DNA of 64,000 bases from Gammaproteobacteria bacterium (GCA_018813765.1 JAHJBC010000007.1:62001-126000); one strand, 5' to 3'; shown: positions 17,673 to 26,989, counted from the stretch's first letter. Notes: generated by a model not told the origin, from the letters alone. Numbers and translations are program-made.

Positions 17673-18155
17673 TTACTCTTCCAGCAAGCTCCGCAACATC
17701 CACGCATTCTTCTCGTGTACTTCCATGCGTGCCGACAGGAGATCAACGGTCGGCTGGTCGCCCGCCTTCTCGGCAACGGGCAGCACTTCGCGCGCCGTGC
17801 GCACCACGGTCTCCTGGCCGAGTACGAGCTGCTTGATCATCTCTTTCGCGCTCACGCTGCCGCTGCTGTCCTTGATGCTGGTGAGCGCGGCGAACTCCTT
17901 GTAGCTGCCGGGTGCGGGGTAGCCCAACGCGCGGATGCGTTCGGCGACCAGGTCCACCGCGTTCCAGGTCTCGGTGTACTGCGTCATGAACATGATGTGC
18001 AGGGTCTGGAACATGGGACCGGTGACGTTCCAGTGGAAATTGTGGGTCTTGAGGTAGAGGGTGTAGGTGTCGGCCAGCATGCGCGAGAGGCCGTCGGCGA
18101 TCTTTTTGCGGTCTTTCTCGTTGATGCCGATGTTGATGGGTGTGCTTTTGCTCAT
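17673..18155 (-). CDS. dps: Dps-family ferritin-like DNA protection protein
   Basis: A 160-residue ferritin-like protein that should form a 12-subunit shell, oxidise Fe2+ with H2O2 and store the ferric product, protecting DNA. The ferroxidase region KTHNFHWNVTGPMF (around residues 36-50) has the conserved His, and ETWNAVDLVAERIRALG carries the Asp/Glu partners from the neighbouring subunit. AAGGAG precedes ATG 18155. It lies 86 bases downstream of the flavoprotein reductase gene in the same orientation, within the peroxide-defence block facing oxyR. Control by OxyR is likely from family knowledge but not shown by a site I can identify. Confidence 0.95.
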   Translation of the reverse strand: MSKSTPINIGINEKDRKKIADGLSRMLADTYTLYLKTHNFHWNVTGPMFQTLHIMFMTQYTETWNAVDLVAERIRALGYPAPGSYKEFAALTSIKDSSGSVSAKEMIKQLVLGQETVVRTAREVLPVAEKAGDQPTVDLLSARMEVHEKNAWMLRSLLEE

Positions 18156-18241
18156 GATCGTTCTCCTTGTCCGTTGATGAAATAGGTGATGCCGTCATGC
18201 GACTGTGTTTCCCGCAGCTGTGATGGTATCACCCTTGCCGT

Positions 18242-19393
18242 TCACACCGGCAGCGCGCGCTGCCCCACCTGTTTGCTCATCTCGTTACGCTCGGCGGCGT
18301 AGGGGCCGGTGAGCACGAAGCCGCTGATGCGCTGTTCTGCGTCGAGGAACTCCATCTTCACGCCATCGCTGTTGGCGCGCAGTTGCCAGCTACCAACCGC
18401 ATCGCGCGCCACCGACAACACCGCCACGGGATGCGCGGGTGTCTTGACCACCACCGGCATGGCCGGGAATACGACCGGCGTCTCTTCTCCCGCCAGCGTC
18501 TTCGCCAATGCGCGCGCCGCGTGCATGATGGGCAGCACGAAGGGTTGCACCTTGCCATCGATCTCGGCGCAATCGCCCAACGCGAAGATGGCTGCATCGC
18601 TGCTGCGCAGGTGTGCATCCACCACTATGCCGCGGTTCACCGCCAACCCGGCCTGTTGTGCCAGCGTGATGCGCGGACGCAGACCGACAGCGGAGAGCAC
18701 GAGACCAGCTTGCAGTTGTGCGCCATCCGCCAGCGTGAGCTGATAGCCGGAGGCGGCACGATCCACGCGGCTGACCGAGGTGCCGAAGCGCCAGTCGACG
18801 CCGAGCGCAGCCAGCGGGGCGAGCAGTTGCCTGCCGGCCTGTTCCGGCATCAGGCTGGCGATGGGCCAGGGGCCGGGGTCAATGACGCTGACGGCATGGC
18901 CCGCCGCGGCCAGGTCGTTGGCGAATTCGCAACCGATGAGTCCGCCGCCCATGATGGCGATGCTTGCCTTGCTGCCAAGCAGATCGCGGAAACGCGCGTA
19001 ATCGGCGATGTCGTTCACCGACAACACTGTATCTGCCGCATCGCCTTGCACCGGGATGCGGATGGGGTCGGCGCCCAGCGCGATCACCAGCCTGTCGTAT
19101 GCGATCGCACCCGAGGTGGTGTCCAGTGATTTGCTCGCGCGGTCGATGGCATGGACTTCGGTCTCCACCAGCAGTTTGATGCCAAGTTGCTTAGCCATCT
19201 CCGCCGCCCGCGTCAGTACCAGCCCGGCCGCATCCTTGCCCTGCGCCAGCGCATTCGAGAGCATGGGCTTGGAGTAGTAATCGCCGCTGTCGCGCGTGAC
19301 CAACGCGACCGGAATGTCGCGATCCCGTTTGCGCAGTTCGCGGATGACGGAGTAACCCGCCAGGCCGCTACCGAGTACGACGATTGGTTTCAT
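18242..19393 (-). CDS. FAD-dependent NAD(P)H:rubredoxin reductase-like protein
   Basis: A 383-residue two-dinucleotide-binding flavoprotein. The FAD motif VLGSGLAGYSVIREL starts at residue 5, the NAD(P)H motif IMGGGLIGCEFANDL is in the middle, and the FAD-ribityl motif IFALGDCAEID follows. The YYSKPMLSNAL segment is typical of rubredoxin/nitric-oxide reductases (NorW/RubB type). It likely passes electrons from NAD(P)H to the rubredoxin encoded upstream, feeding rubrerythrin. ATG 19393 has AGGGAGAT upstream. The gap to rubredoxin (about 230 bases) holds palindromic repeats, so co-transcription is uncertain. Confidence 0.88.
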   Translation of the reverse strand: MKPIVVLGSGLAGYSVIRELRKRDRDIPVALVTRDSGDYYSKPMLSNALAQGKDAAGLVLTRAAEMAKQLGIKLLVETEVHAIDRASKSLDTTSGAIAYDRLVIALGADPIRIPVQGDAADTVLSVNDIADYARFRDLLGSKASIAIMGGGLIGCEFANDLAAAGHAVSVIDPGPWPIASLMPEQAGRQLLAPLAALGVDWRFGTSVSRVDRAASGYQLTLADGAQLQAGLVLSAVGLRPRITLAQQAGLAVNRGIVVDAHLRSSDAAIFALGDCAEIDGKVQPFVLPIMHAARALAKTLAGEETPVVFPAMPVVVKTPAHPVAVLSVARDAVGSWQLRANSDGVKMEFLDAEQRISGFVLTGPYAAERNEMSKQVGQRALPV

Positions 19394-19407
19394 TCTTATC
19401 TCCCTCA

Positions 19408-19426
19408 CTCTCTCCCAGAGGGAGAG
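19408..19426. repeat. Short REP-like inverted repeat
   Basis: CTCTCTCCC-AGAGGGAGAG forms a small hairpin in the 5' leader of the flavoprotein reductase gene, about 15 bases before its start codon. It resembles half of the larger element at 19464-19579. Confidence 0.55.
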
Positions 19427-19463
19427 GAAATTGATTTGGCACTTTGACTTATGGTCCGACATG

Positions 19464-19579
19464 CTCCCTTCCCCCGCAAGCGGGGGAAGGGCTGGGGATG
19501 AGGGGCGGTGTGCACCTCAAAACTGGTTTCAATTTGCCATCCCTCACCCCAACCCCTCTCCCGCTTGCGGGCGAGGGGC
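19464..19579. repeat. REPIN-like element between rubredoxin and its reductase
   Basis: Two G/C-run palindromes face each other. The left (19464-19504) contains TTCCCCCGCAAGCGGGGGAA and GCTGGGGATGAGGG; the right (about 19538-19579) contains CCCTCACCCCAACCCC and CCCGCTTGCGGGCG. The reverse complement of the right half matches the left half closely. Two inverted REP units around a short spacer is the form described as REPIN. It may modulate read-through or message stability between the two genes. Confidence 0.8.
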
Positions 19580-19624
19580 TTCTACCGATTTCCGCTTTAA
19601 TCGAGCTTTAATCGAGCCGCATGA

Positions 19625-19789
19625 TTAAACCTCGATCATCTCGAAATCAGCCTTGGCTACGCCACAATCCGGACAAGCCCAGTTCTCCGGAATGTCCGCC
19701 CATTTGGTGCCGGCCTTGATGCCTTCTTCCGGCATCCCCTTGGTCTCGTCATAGATGAAACCGCATACCACGCATTGCCAAACTTTCAT
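19625..19789 (-). CDS. rubA: Rubredoxin
   Basis: A 54-residue one-iron electron carrier. Two CxxC pairs, Cys6-Cys9 (QCVVCGF) and Cys39-Cys42 (ACPDCG), bind the single Fe. The aromatic residues around them (Trp4, Tyr13, Trp30, Trp37) match the rubredoxin core, and the length is typical. ATG 19789 has AAGGAG upstream. It lies 27 bases downstream of rubrerythrin on the same strand, so the two are very likely co-transcribed. It should carry electrons from the flavoprotein encoded downstream to rubrerythrin. Confidence 0.96.
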   Translation of the reverse strand: MKVWQCVVCGFIYDETKGMPEEGIKAGTKWADIPENWACPDCGVAKADFEMIEV

Positions 19790-19816
19790 GTCGTTCTCCT
19801 TAATCTTTGGTTGATA

Positions 19817-20290
<474 letters not shown>

Positions 20291-20432
20291 GGTGCTCTCC
20301 TTGGTTGGTTGATCGGTGGCGCGTTGCCCACGGACGCAATGTAGGCTTCTGCCGTTCATCAATCCAATTGATTGTTTCAAGCAGAGTGATTTATTATGCA
20401 AATCACACACGAGACACGAAGCTGCATTACTT

Positions 20433-20546
20433 CGTCATTCCGGCGTAGGCCGGAATCCAGTGCAGTTATTCAAAATGCTTTTGGTTTTGTCCTGCTTCGC
20501 AGGATTAGTTCAATTAACTGGATTCCGGCCTTCGCCGGAATGACGG
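20433..20546. repeat. REPIN-like element upstream of oxyR
   Basis: The left unit (20433-20460) and right unit (20518-20545) are inverted copies over about 28 bases with one mismatch; each is itself a palindrome of the type ATTCCGGC-GGCCGGAAT. A spacer of about 57 bases separates them. The element lies in the rubrerythrin-oxyR gap and ends about five bases before the oxyR ribosome-binding site, so it should fold in the oxyR leader. Confidence 0.85.
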
Positions 20547-20563
20547 CTCAAAGGAGACCCCCC

Positions 20564-21469
20564 ATGACCCTCAACGAACTCCGCTTCATCGTCGCCGTGG
20601 CCCAGGAGCGCAACTTCCGCCGTGCGGCGGAGAAGGCTTTCATCAGCCAGCCCGCGCTGTCGCTGGCGATACAGAAGCTGGAGGAAGAACTTGGCCTGAA
20701 GATATTCGAGCGCGGCAAGAACGAGGTCACCCCAACGCCGGTGGGCAGCGCCATCGTGGAGCAGGCGCAGCGCGTGCTGGAAGAGGCGGAACGCATTCGC
20801 GAGATCGCCGTGCAGGGCAGGAACCAGCTCACCACGCCGCTGCATGTCGGCGTCATCCACAGCGTCGGCCCCTATCTGCTCCCGGATCTCATCCCGGCAC
20901 TGAAGAAGGTCTCACCGCAAATGGCGCTGGAGGTGGAGGAGAACATCACCGCGAATCTGGAGACGCTGCTGCGCAACGGCAAGCTGGACGTGATCATCAT
21001 CGCGCTGCCTTTCGGCGATGCCGGCATCCTCACCCATCCTTTATATGACGAGCCGTTCGAGGTGGTGGTGAACAGCGAGCATCGCTGGTGTGACCGGCGC
21101 AGCATCAAGGCACCGGAGCTGGCGGAGGAGAAAGTGCTGCTGTTGAATTCGGGGCACTGCTTCAGCAACCAGGTGGCCGAGGCTTGCCCCGATCTCAGCC
21201 GCAAGGGCGCGGAGATTCAGCGCGGCACTTCGCTGGAGACCATCCGCAACATGGTCGCTTCCGGCCTCGGCGTCACCGTACTGCCCGCTTCGGCCAACAG
21301 CGCGCGTTATCGTAGCAAGTTACTGAACGTGATTCCGTTCGCCAAACCGGTGCCGTCGCGGCGCATCGCGCTGGCCTGGCGCAAGAGCTTTGCGCGCACG
21401 CAGGCCATCGAGGCGCTGGCGCAGGCAGTGGCGCAGGCTAAAATTACCGGCATCCGGCATCTGGAGTAA
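20564..21469 (+). CDS. oxyR: OxyR, peroxide-sensing LysR-type regulator
   Basis: A 301-residue LysR-type activator. The N-terminal winged helix-turn-helix contains AAEKAFISQPALSLAIQKLE (around 20-40). Cys199 and Cys208 in SGHCFSN and AEACP fall at the same positions as the disulphide-forming pair of E. coli OxyR, so it should be a true H2O2 sensor. I chose ATG 20564 because AAGGAG lies eight bases upstream; the frame stays open upstream only through the palindromic repeat. It is divergent from rubrerythrin and the rest of the peroxide-defence block, its likely targets. Confidence 0.95.
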   Translation: MTLNELRFIVAVAQERNFRRAAEKAFISQPALSLAIQKLEEELGLKIFERGKNEVTPTPVGSAIVEQAQRVLEEAERIREIAVQGRNQLTTPLHVGVIHSVGPYLLPDLIPALKKVSPQMALEVEENITANLETLLRNGKLDVIIIALPFGDAGILTHPLYDEPFEVVVNSEHRWCDRRSIKAPELAEEKVLLLNSGHCFSNQVAEACPDLSRKGAEIQRGTSLETIRNMVASGLGVTVLPASANSARYRSKLLNVIPFAKPVPSRRIALAWRKSFARTQAIEALAQAVAQAKITGIRHLE

Positions 21470-21512
21470 CGCTCATGGCAACCTCATTAATGTATTCTCT
21501 GCGCCATATGCA

Positions 21513-21607
21513 TTTCCCTCACCCCCGTTCCCCCTCTGGTGGAACTACTAGCCATTCGACTAAGCCCGCACGCGGGCAAGTCGCTGGTTATCCCATAGGG
21601 CGAGGGG
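21513..21607. repeat. G/C-run repeat carrying the same module as the recG insert
   Basis: CCCTCACCCCCGTTCCCCCTC at the left and GGGCGAGGGG at the right flank an inner module starting GGAACTACTAGCC (21541) and ending CAAGTCGCTGGTTA (21590). The module is nearly the same as in 11817-11872 inside recG. The element lies between oxyR and the methyltransferase gene. Confidence 0.8.
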
Positions 21608-21644
21608 TACGGTATGCCCTCGCTTCGCGAGATTGACTTTAACC

Positions 21645-22268
21645 ATGCGCGATCAACCTTACCGCCGGAATCCACTGCTGCGCATGAGCTACAGCCTCAT
21701 TGCCCCGCTCTACGACCTGGTCGTCGAACGCCCCATGCGCGAGTCGCGCAGGACTTCGCTGGCCGCCTTGCCGACGCACGAGCAGAGACGCGTGCTCATC
21801 AGCGGGGCAGGCACCGGACTGGATCTGCCGCTGTTGCCGGAATTGCACCGCTACACCGCACTGGACTTCAATCCGGCGATGCTGGCGCACGCCGTTCCGC
21901 GCGGCAAACATCTGGAGGTGGATTTCGTGTTGGGCGACAGCATGGATCTGCCTTTTGCCGATGCGCAGTTCGACCATGTGGTGTTGCACCTGATCGTTGC
22001 CGTGGTGCCGGAACCGCAGCGCTGTCTCGCCGAGGCGGTGCGCGTGCTGAAGCCCGGCGGAACGATTCTGCTGTTCGACAAGTTCCTGCACCCGCATCAG
22101 CGCGCGCCGCTGCGGCGTCTGTTCAATGTCATCACCCGGCGTTTCGCTACGCGCATGGATGTGGTGTTTGAGGAGGTGCTGGGCTCAACTCCGCTGTTGC
22201 ATGTGGAATATGACGAGCCTGCACTGGGCAGCGGCTGGTTTCGCCGCATCGTGCTGCGGAAAAAATGA
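21645..22268 (+). CDS. Class I SAM-dependent methyltransferase
   Basis: A 207-residue Rossmann-fold methyltransferase. Motif I is VLISGAGTGLDLPLL (around residue 50), the acidic residue ending strand 2 is in ALDFNPAML, and the post-motif segment is EAVRVLKPGGTILLF. The closest general resemblance is to UbiE/COQ5-type and phospholipid N-methyltransferase-like proteins, but the substrate cannot be inferred. ATG 21645 lies just after the G/C-run repeat; a TTG twelve bases upstream is the alternative. Its last codons and stop overlap a perfect hairpin (22265-22292). Confidence 0.8.
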   Translation: MRDQPYRRNPLLRMSYSLIAPLYDLVVERPMRESRRTSLAALPTHEQRRVLISGAGTGLDLPLLPELHRYTALDFNPAMLAHAVPRGKHLEVDFVLGDSMDLPFADAQFDHVVLHLIVAVVPEPQRCLAEAVRVLKPGGTILLFDKFLHPHQRAPLRRLFNVITRRFATRMDVVFEEVLGSTPLLHVEYDEPALGSGWFRRIVLRKK

Positions 22269-22292
22269 CAGCGGCATCGCTGCCGCTGTCAT
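22258..22292 (-). terminator. Intrinsic terminator of the 98-residue gene
   Basis: A perfect 12-base stem (22265-22276 with 22281-22292) with a four-base loop is followed, reading on the minus strand, by a T-run. It lies 22 bases after the minus-strand stop at 22314 and overlaps the last codons of the plus-strand methyltransferase. On the plus strand the stem lacks a T-tract. Confidence 0.8.
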
Positions 22293-22313
22293 GTTGACTT
22301 ACTTTTCAGGCGC

Positions 22314-22610
22314 TTACTTCGCCATGCCTTCCCAGAACGGGTCTTCTATCTTCTGCGGGAACAGCTTGCTGTGGTTTTCGAAGATGCGCTCCAGCGCCAT
22401 CACCACCGGCACCGGGAATCCCTTCCGTCCGCCGCGTTCGTCGAAGATCGTTTTGTTCAGATAGTCCTGCAAGTCGATTGTGCCCCACAGCCTGCTGATC
22501 TGCTCGGCCACTCTGGGGAAGCTTTGCAGGATCAGGAGCAACTCGGGCTTGAGCGTCGTCGGCATCGCAGTTGCGGATTGCAGGTCTGGTGCTGGTGTCT
22601 TGATATCCAT
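22314..22610 (-). CDS. Conserved small protein, unknown
   Basis: A 98-residue soluble protein without signal peptide or membrane segment. It contains LLLILQSFPRVAEQISRLWG, GGRKGFPVPVV and MALERIFENHSKLF, and ends in EDPFWEGMAK. The composition and a dedicated intrinsic terminator support a real single-gene unit. I do not recognise a domain, and no catalytic motif is evident. It lies between convergent methyltransferase and divergent signalling genes; the 225-base gap to the latter holds an ordinary AT-richer promoter region in which I identified no specific site. Confidence 0.7.
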   Translation of the reverse strand: MDIKTPAPDLQSATAMPTTLKPELLLILQSFPRVAEQISRLWGTIDLQDYLNKTIFDERGGRKGFPVPVVMALERIFENHSKLFPQKIEDPFWEGMAK

Positions 22611-22835
22611 TTCACTTCGTCCTCATTAGATTGCAAACCTGCGGCCTGACCGGAACGCGATCATGACGGGAATTTCCGGTCAGCCATAATGATGGCACCA
22701 TAAACCTTTTCATGAGCGTGGGCAATATTGTGAAAGGATTATTTTTCAACCACATACTGCGCGAGTGCTGATGCCCATGCGCTCTGCTTCAGGCAACTGG
22801 GTCTGCGGAATTTTCTGGTAGAGTCTGTCTCTGAG

Positions 22836-25800
22836 ATGACTATCGTGCATAACCTTTTCCGGATTCTGTGTAGCTCCGTTACAGCCATGGCCTTGCTGGG
22901 CGCTTTGTCGTGCGCGACGGCCATACAGGCAGCGCCGCTACAGTTGGATGCGACCACCCCGTCCTATGCGCCGGCCCGGCATATCGACGTGCTGGAAGAC
23001 CGCGAAGGCAGGCTGACCATCGCCGATATCGCATCCGGCGCACATGACGGCGAATTCCGTCCAGCCCTGCCTGCAGACAGCGAAAAAACGAACGCGGCGC
23101 TCAATTTCGGCTATTCCTCCTCGACCTGGTGGCTGCGCCTGAGTGTGGACAGCCGCGCAGCGGTGGATGGCTGGATGTTGCTGGAGATCGCCTATCCCAC
23201 GCTGGACCGGGTCGATTTCTTCGCCCCCGTTGCGGGCGGCTGGCAGCAATCGCAGGCGGGCGACCTGCTGCCCTTTGCCGCGCGCCCGTTCGTGCATCGC
23301 AATATGGTGTTCCCGCTGCAGGTCGGCGACGGCGTGCAAAGCTATTACCTGCGCGTGCAGTCGGACGGTTCGCTGACGGTGCCGCTGCAGCTGTGGCGAC
23401 CCGAGGCCTTCGAGCGCGAGAGCCAGCAGAGTTACGCCTTGCTGGCGCTGTATTTCGGCATGCTGCTGGCGCTGATGGCGTACAACCTGCTGCTGTACTT
23501 TTCGCTGCGCGAGCGCGCCTATCTGGTCTATGTGTTCTTCGTCGCCACGCTGGCGATCGGTCTGCTCTCGCTGAGCGGCATGGGCGGCCAGTTTCTGTGG
23601 CCGGACTGGCCGGACTGGGGCAATGTGGCGTTGCCGTTCGGTTTCTGCATGGCCGGTCTGTTCGGCACATTGTTTACGCGCGTGTTTCTCGACACGCACA
23701 AGACCGTGCCGCGTCACGACCGGGTGCTGGTCGTGCTGGGCTGGCTGTTTGTACTGACCGGGCTGGCAGCGCTCACGTTGCCGTACTATCTTTCCGCAGC
23801 AGCCGTTTCGCTGCTGGGCGTGACCACCCCTTTCGTGGTCATCAGCAGCGGCATCATCTGCCTGCGCCGCAACCATCCAGGCGCGCGCTGGTTCCTGCTG
23901 GCATGGACGCTGCTGATGATAGGCGTGTCGGTGCAGGGCGCGCGCAACATCGGCTGGATCCCGACCAACCTGCTCACGCTGCATGCCATCCAGATCGGTT
24001 CGGCGCTGGAAATGCTGCTGCTTTCCTTCGCGCTGGCCGACCGCATCAACGTGCTGCGCCGCGAGCGCGACAACGCGCAGTCGCAAGTGATCGCCGCCAT
24101 GAGCGAGCGTCTCGCCGTGATGATGAACGTGATTCCCGACATCGTCTTCTACAAGGACCGGCATGGCGTCTTCCTCGGTTGCAACAAGGCGTTCGAGACG
24201 CTGATCGGCCGCAGCGAGAGCGAGATCGTCGGCAAGACCGATTTCGACATGGTGGCAGAGGAACATGCGCGCTTCTTTCGTCTGCAGGACGAGATCATGA
24301 TGAAGGGTGGCAAGCCGCGCCGCAACGAGGAATGGGTGCCCACCGCCGACGGCAGGTTCATCCTGCTGGAGATGGTCAAATCGCCGCTGTACGGCGCCCA
24401 GGGCGAGCCGATCGGGCTGGTCGGCATCGGTCGCGACATCACCGAACGGTATCGCGGCATCGAGTTGGAGCGCGTGCGCAACCGCATCTTCGAATTGCTG
24501 GCGGGCGGCGCGGAGATGTCCGAAATCCTCTCGCAGATCGTCGACTATGTGGAGCGCTCACGCAGCGGCATGCTGTGCTCCATCCTGTTGCTGGACGGCG
24601 CGCGCAAGCACCTGCAACTGGGCGCCGCACCCAGCCTGCCGGAAGCCTACAACCAGGCCGTGCACAACCTGCCGGTCGGCGACGGCGCGGGATCGTGCGG
24701 TACTGCGGCGTTCCGCAACGAGCGCGTGATCGTCGCCGATATTCATACCCACCCTTACTGGACACCCTATTCCGAGATACTTGCGCAGGCGAAACAGGCG
24801 GGGCTGGTCTCGTGCTGGTCCGAGCCGGTACGTTCCAGCAAGGGCGAGTTGCTGGGTACATTTGCCGTCTATCGCAAGCAGGCCGGCGTCCCGGACGAAA
24901 CCGACATCAACCTGATCCAGCAGGCCTCAAATCTGGCCAGCATCGCCATCGAACGCAAGCACGCCGAGGACATGATCTGGCGCCAGGCCAACTACGACTC
25001 GGTGACCGGACTGCCCAACCGTCGCCTGTTCCGCGACCGTCTGGAGCAGGAACTGCGCAAGACGCACCGCGACGGTTCCTCGCTGGCGCTGATGTATATC
25101 GACCTCGACCGTTTCAAGGAAGTGAACGATTCGCTCGGCCATGACATCGGCGACATGCTGCTGATCCAGGCGGCGCAGCGCATCCGCGATTGCGTGCGCG
25201 AATCCGACACGGTGGCGCGCCTGGGCGGCGACGAGTTCACCGTCATTCTGCCGCAGATCGACGACATCAACCGTGTCGAACAGGTGGCGGAGAACATCGT
25301 CGAGATGCTGGCCATGCCGTTCTCGTTCGGCCGCGAGGCCGCGTTCGTCTCGGCCAGCATAGGCATCACGCTGTATCCGGAAGATGCCGACAATGCGGAA
25401 AGCCTGCTCAAGAACGCCGACCAGGCGATGTATGTCGCCAAGGGCAACGGACGAAACTGTTTCAGTTGCTTCACCGGACAGATGCAGGAACACGCGCTGC
25501 ACCGCCTGCACCTGATCCGCGACCTGCGCAGCGCGCTGCCGGAAAAGCAGTTGCGCGTGTATTTCCAGCCCATCGTCGATCCGCGCGACGGACGCATCGT
25601 CAAGGCCGAAGCGCTGATCCGCTGGCAGCATCCGGAGCGCGGACTGGTGAACCCGATGGAGTTCATCCCGGTCGCGGAAGAGGTCGGCCTGATCCACGAC
25701 ATCGGCAACTGGGTGTTCCGCGAGGCGACCGGCTGGATGAAGCGCTGGCATGAGCAGGGCTACGCGTGCAGACAGGTCAGCGTGAACAAATCACCCAGCC

Positions 25801-26282
25801 AGTTCGTGGCCGAGAACAGCCACGGCATCTGGGTGGATTATCTGCGCGAGATCGGTTTGCCCGGCGAATGCCTCGTCATCGAGATCACCGAAGGCCTGCT
25901 GCTGGACGAGCGTGTGGACATCATGCAAAAACTGCTGCAGTTCCGCGATGCCGGCATCCAGGTGGCCATCGACGATTTCGGCACCGGCTACTCGGCGCTC
26001 TCCTACCTGAAGAAGTTCGACATCGATTACCTGAAGATCGACCGCAGCTTCGTGCATGACCTGGCCACCGACCCGAACGATCTCGCACTGTCGGAGGCGA
26101 TCATCGTGATGGCGCACAAGCTGGGGTTGCAGGTGGTTGCCGAAGGCGTGGAGACGGTCGAACAACGCGACATCCTGATGAAGGCGGGTTGCGATTTCGC
26201 CCAGGGCTACCTGTATGCGAAGCCGATGCCGGCCGAGGAGTTCGACGCGCTGCTGGCGAGTGGGAAGAGTCTGCTCCGGTAA
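22836..26282 (+). CDS. 7TMR-DISM sensor with PAS, GAF, GGDEF and EAL domains
   Basis: An 1148-residue membrane signalling protein that should make and/or degrade c-di-GMP. A signal peptide (about 1-32) leads into a periplasmic 7TMR-DISM extracellular domain (about 35-190), then seven membrane segments (about 195-395), a PAS domain (from PDIVFYKDRHGVF, about 435), a GAF domain (about 545-700), GGDEF and EAL. The cyclase motif RLGGDEF is intact and preceded by RESD, a fitting RxxD inhibition site. The EAL domain keeps KAEALIRW, IDDFGTGYSAL, LKIDRSF and VVAEGVET, so hydrolysis is plausible too. Periplasmic carbohydrate-like or other ligands are expected for DISM domains. The start ATG has only a weak ribosome-binding site. 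Confidence 0.93.
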   Translation: MTIVHNLFRILCSSVTAMALLGALSCATAIQAAPLQLDATTPSYAPARHIDVLEDREGRLTIADIASGAHDGEFRPALPADSEKTNAALNFGYSSSTWWLRLSVDSRAAVDGWMLLEIAYPTLDRVDFFAPVAGGWQQSQAGDLLPFAARPFVHRNMVFPLQVGDGVQSYYLRVQSDGSLTVPLQLWRPEAFERESQQSYALLALYFGMLLALMAYNLLLYFSLRERAYLVYVFFVATLAIGLLSLSGMGGQFLWPDWPDWGNVALPFGFCMAGLFGTLFTRVFLDTHKTVPRHDRVLVVLGWLFVLTGLAALTLPYYLSAAAVSLLGVTTPFVVISSGIICLRRNHPGARWFLLAWTLLMIGVSVQGARNIGWIPTNLLTLHAIQIGSALEMLLLSFALADRINVLRRERDNAQSQVIAAMSERLAVMMNVIPDIVFYKDRHGVFLGCNKAFETLIGRSESEIVGKTDFDMVAEEHARFFRLQDEIMMKGGKPRRNEEWVPTADGRFILLEMVKSPLYGAQGEPIGLVGIGRDITERYRGIELERVRNRIFELLAGGAEMSEILSQIVDYVERSRSGMLCSILLLDGARKHLQLGAAPSLPEAYNQAVHNLPVGDGAGSCGTAAFRNERVIVADIHTHPYWTPYSEILAQAKQAGLVSCWSEPVRSSKGELLGTFAVYRKQAGVPDETDINLIQQASNLASIAIERKHAEDMIWRQANYDSVTGLPNRRLFRDRLEQELRKTHRDGSSLALMYIDLDRFKEVNDSLGHDIGDMLLIQAAQRIRDCVRESDTVARLGGDEFTVILPQIDDINRVEQVAENIVEMLAMPFSFGREAAFVSASIGITLYPEDADNAESLLKNADQAMYVAKGNGRNCFSCFTGQMQEHALHRLHLIRDLRSALPEKQLRVYFQPIVDPRDGRIVKAEALIRWQHPERGLVNPMEFIPVAEEVGLIHDIGNWVFREATGWMKRWHEQGYACRQVSVNKSPSQFVAENSHGIWVDYLREIGLPGECLVIEITEGLLLDERVDIMQKLLQFRDAGIQVAIDDFGTGYSALSYLKKFDIDYLKIDRSFVHDLATDPNDLALSEAIIVMAHKLGLQVVAEGVETVEQRDILMKAGCDFAQGYLYAKPMPAEEFDALLASGKSLLR

Positions 26283-26292
26283 GTGTCGGCTC

Positions 26293-26913
26293 TCAAGAAC
26301 CGAGGCGGCGACAGTAGCAATACACGAACGACTGCACCTTGCCCGCCGGCGTGCGGTGTTCTTCCTTGCGGTGATCCAGCAACTGGAACGCCGCACCGAA
26401 CTGATCGTGCAATTCATCCGGACGGTAACGCACGACCGGCAGGCCGCTGCATTGCAGCGGGCCGTCTTCGGCGAAAGTCGCGACGATGACATGGCCACCC
26501 GGCTTCACCGAACGCAGCACCGTGCGCACATAGGCGGCACGGTCCGCCGCATCGGTGAGGAAGTGGAACACGGCACGGTCGTGCCAGATGTCGTAGCGGT
26601 TGGCGGGCAGATCGACCTGGGTGATGTCCGCCTCGATCCAGCGCACTTTGCCTTCTTCCGCTCCCAGGCGTTTGCGCGTCGTACTCAACGCCGCTCCGGA
26701 AAGATCGAGCACGGTGAGGTCGGTGTAACCGTTTGCCACCAGGTCGTCCACCAGCGTGGAAGCACCGCCGCCCACGTCGATGATGGCGGCTTCCTTTCCA
26801 AGTTGAGTCGAGCGGATGATGTCCAGCGACAGATCGGCATGCGGTTGGAACCAGCTCACCGCGTCGGTCGCTTTGGTGGAATAGACGTTTTCCCAGTGAT
26901 CTTTGGATTGCAT
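26293..26913 (-). CDS. Class I SAM-dependent methyltransferase
   Basis: A 206-residue methyltransferase with N-terminal HWENVYSTKATDAVSWFQ, motif I IIDVGGGASTLVDDL, LDLSGAAL, and DIWHDRAVFHFL. This pattern is common in small bacterial methyltransferases annotated only as class I or TPMT-like; the WFQ segment also occurs in relatives of unknown substrate. ATG 26913 is preceded by AAGGAGG with good spacing; an upstream in-frame extension runs only through a palindromic repeat. It follows hemF on the same strand, separated by that repeat, and converges with the GGDEF-EAL gene. Confidence 0.82.
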   Translation of the reverse strand: MQSKDHWENVYSTKATDAVSWFQPHADLSLDIIRSTQLGKEAAIIDVGGGASTLVDDLVANGYTDLTVLDLSGAALSTTRKRLGAEEGKVRWIEADITQVDLPANRYDIWHDRAVFHFLTDAADRAAYVRTVLRSVKPGGHVIVATFAEDGPLQCSGLPVVRYRPDELHDQFGAAFQLLDHRKEEHRTPAGKVQSFVYCYCRRLGS

Positions 26914-26928
26914 GGTCACCTCCTTTTT

Positions 26929-26987
26929 GGAGCGCCGACGTCTCGTCGGCTTATTTGATATCAATGCCGACGGGACGTCGGCGCTCC
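26929..26987. repeat. REPIN-like palindrome between hemF and the methyltransferase gene
   Basis: The left unit 26929-26950 and right unit 26966-26987 are inverted copies over 22 bases with one mismatch (GGAGCGCCGACGTC at the outer ends). Each is partly palindromic (GCCGACG/CGTCGGC). The loop is 15 bases and AT-rich. It starts three bases beyond the hemF stop and ends just before the methyltransferase ribosome-binding site, so it may act as a transcription or stability barrier. Confidence 0.8.
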
Positions 26988-26989
26988 CA

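Noticed and set aside
20396..20563. Longer OxyR N terminus starting upstream
   Set aside because: The extra residues would be translated from the REPIN palindrome, while ATG 20564 has a clear AAGGAG and gives Cys199/Cys208 numbering.
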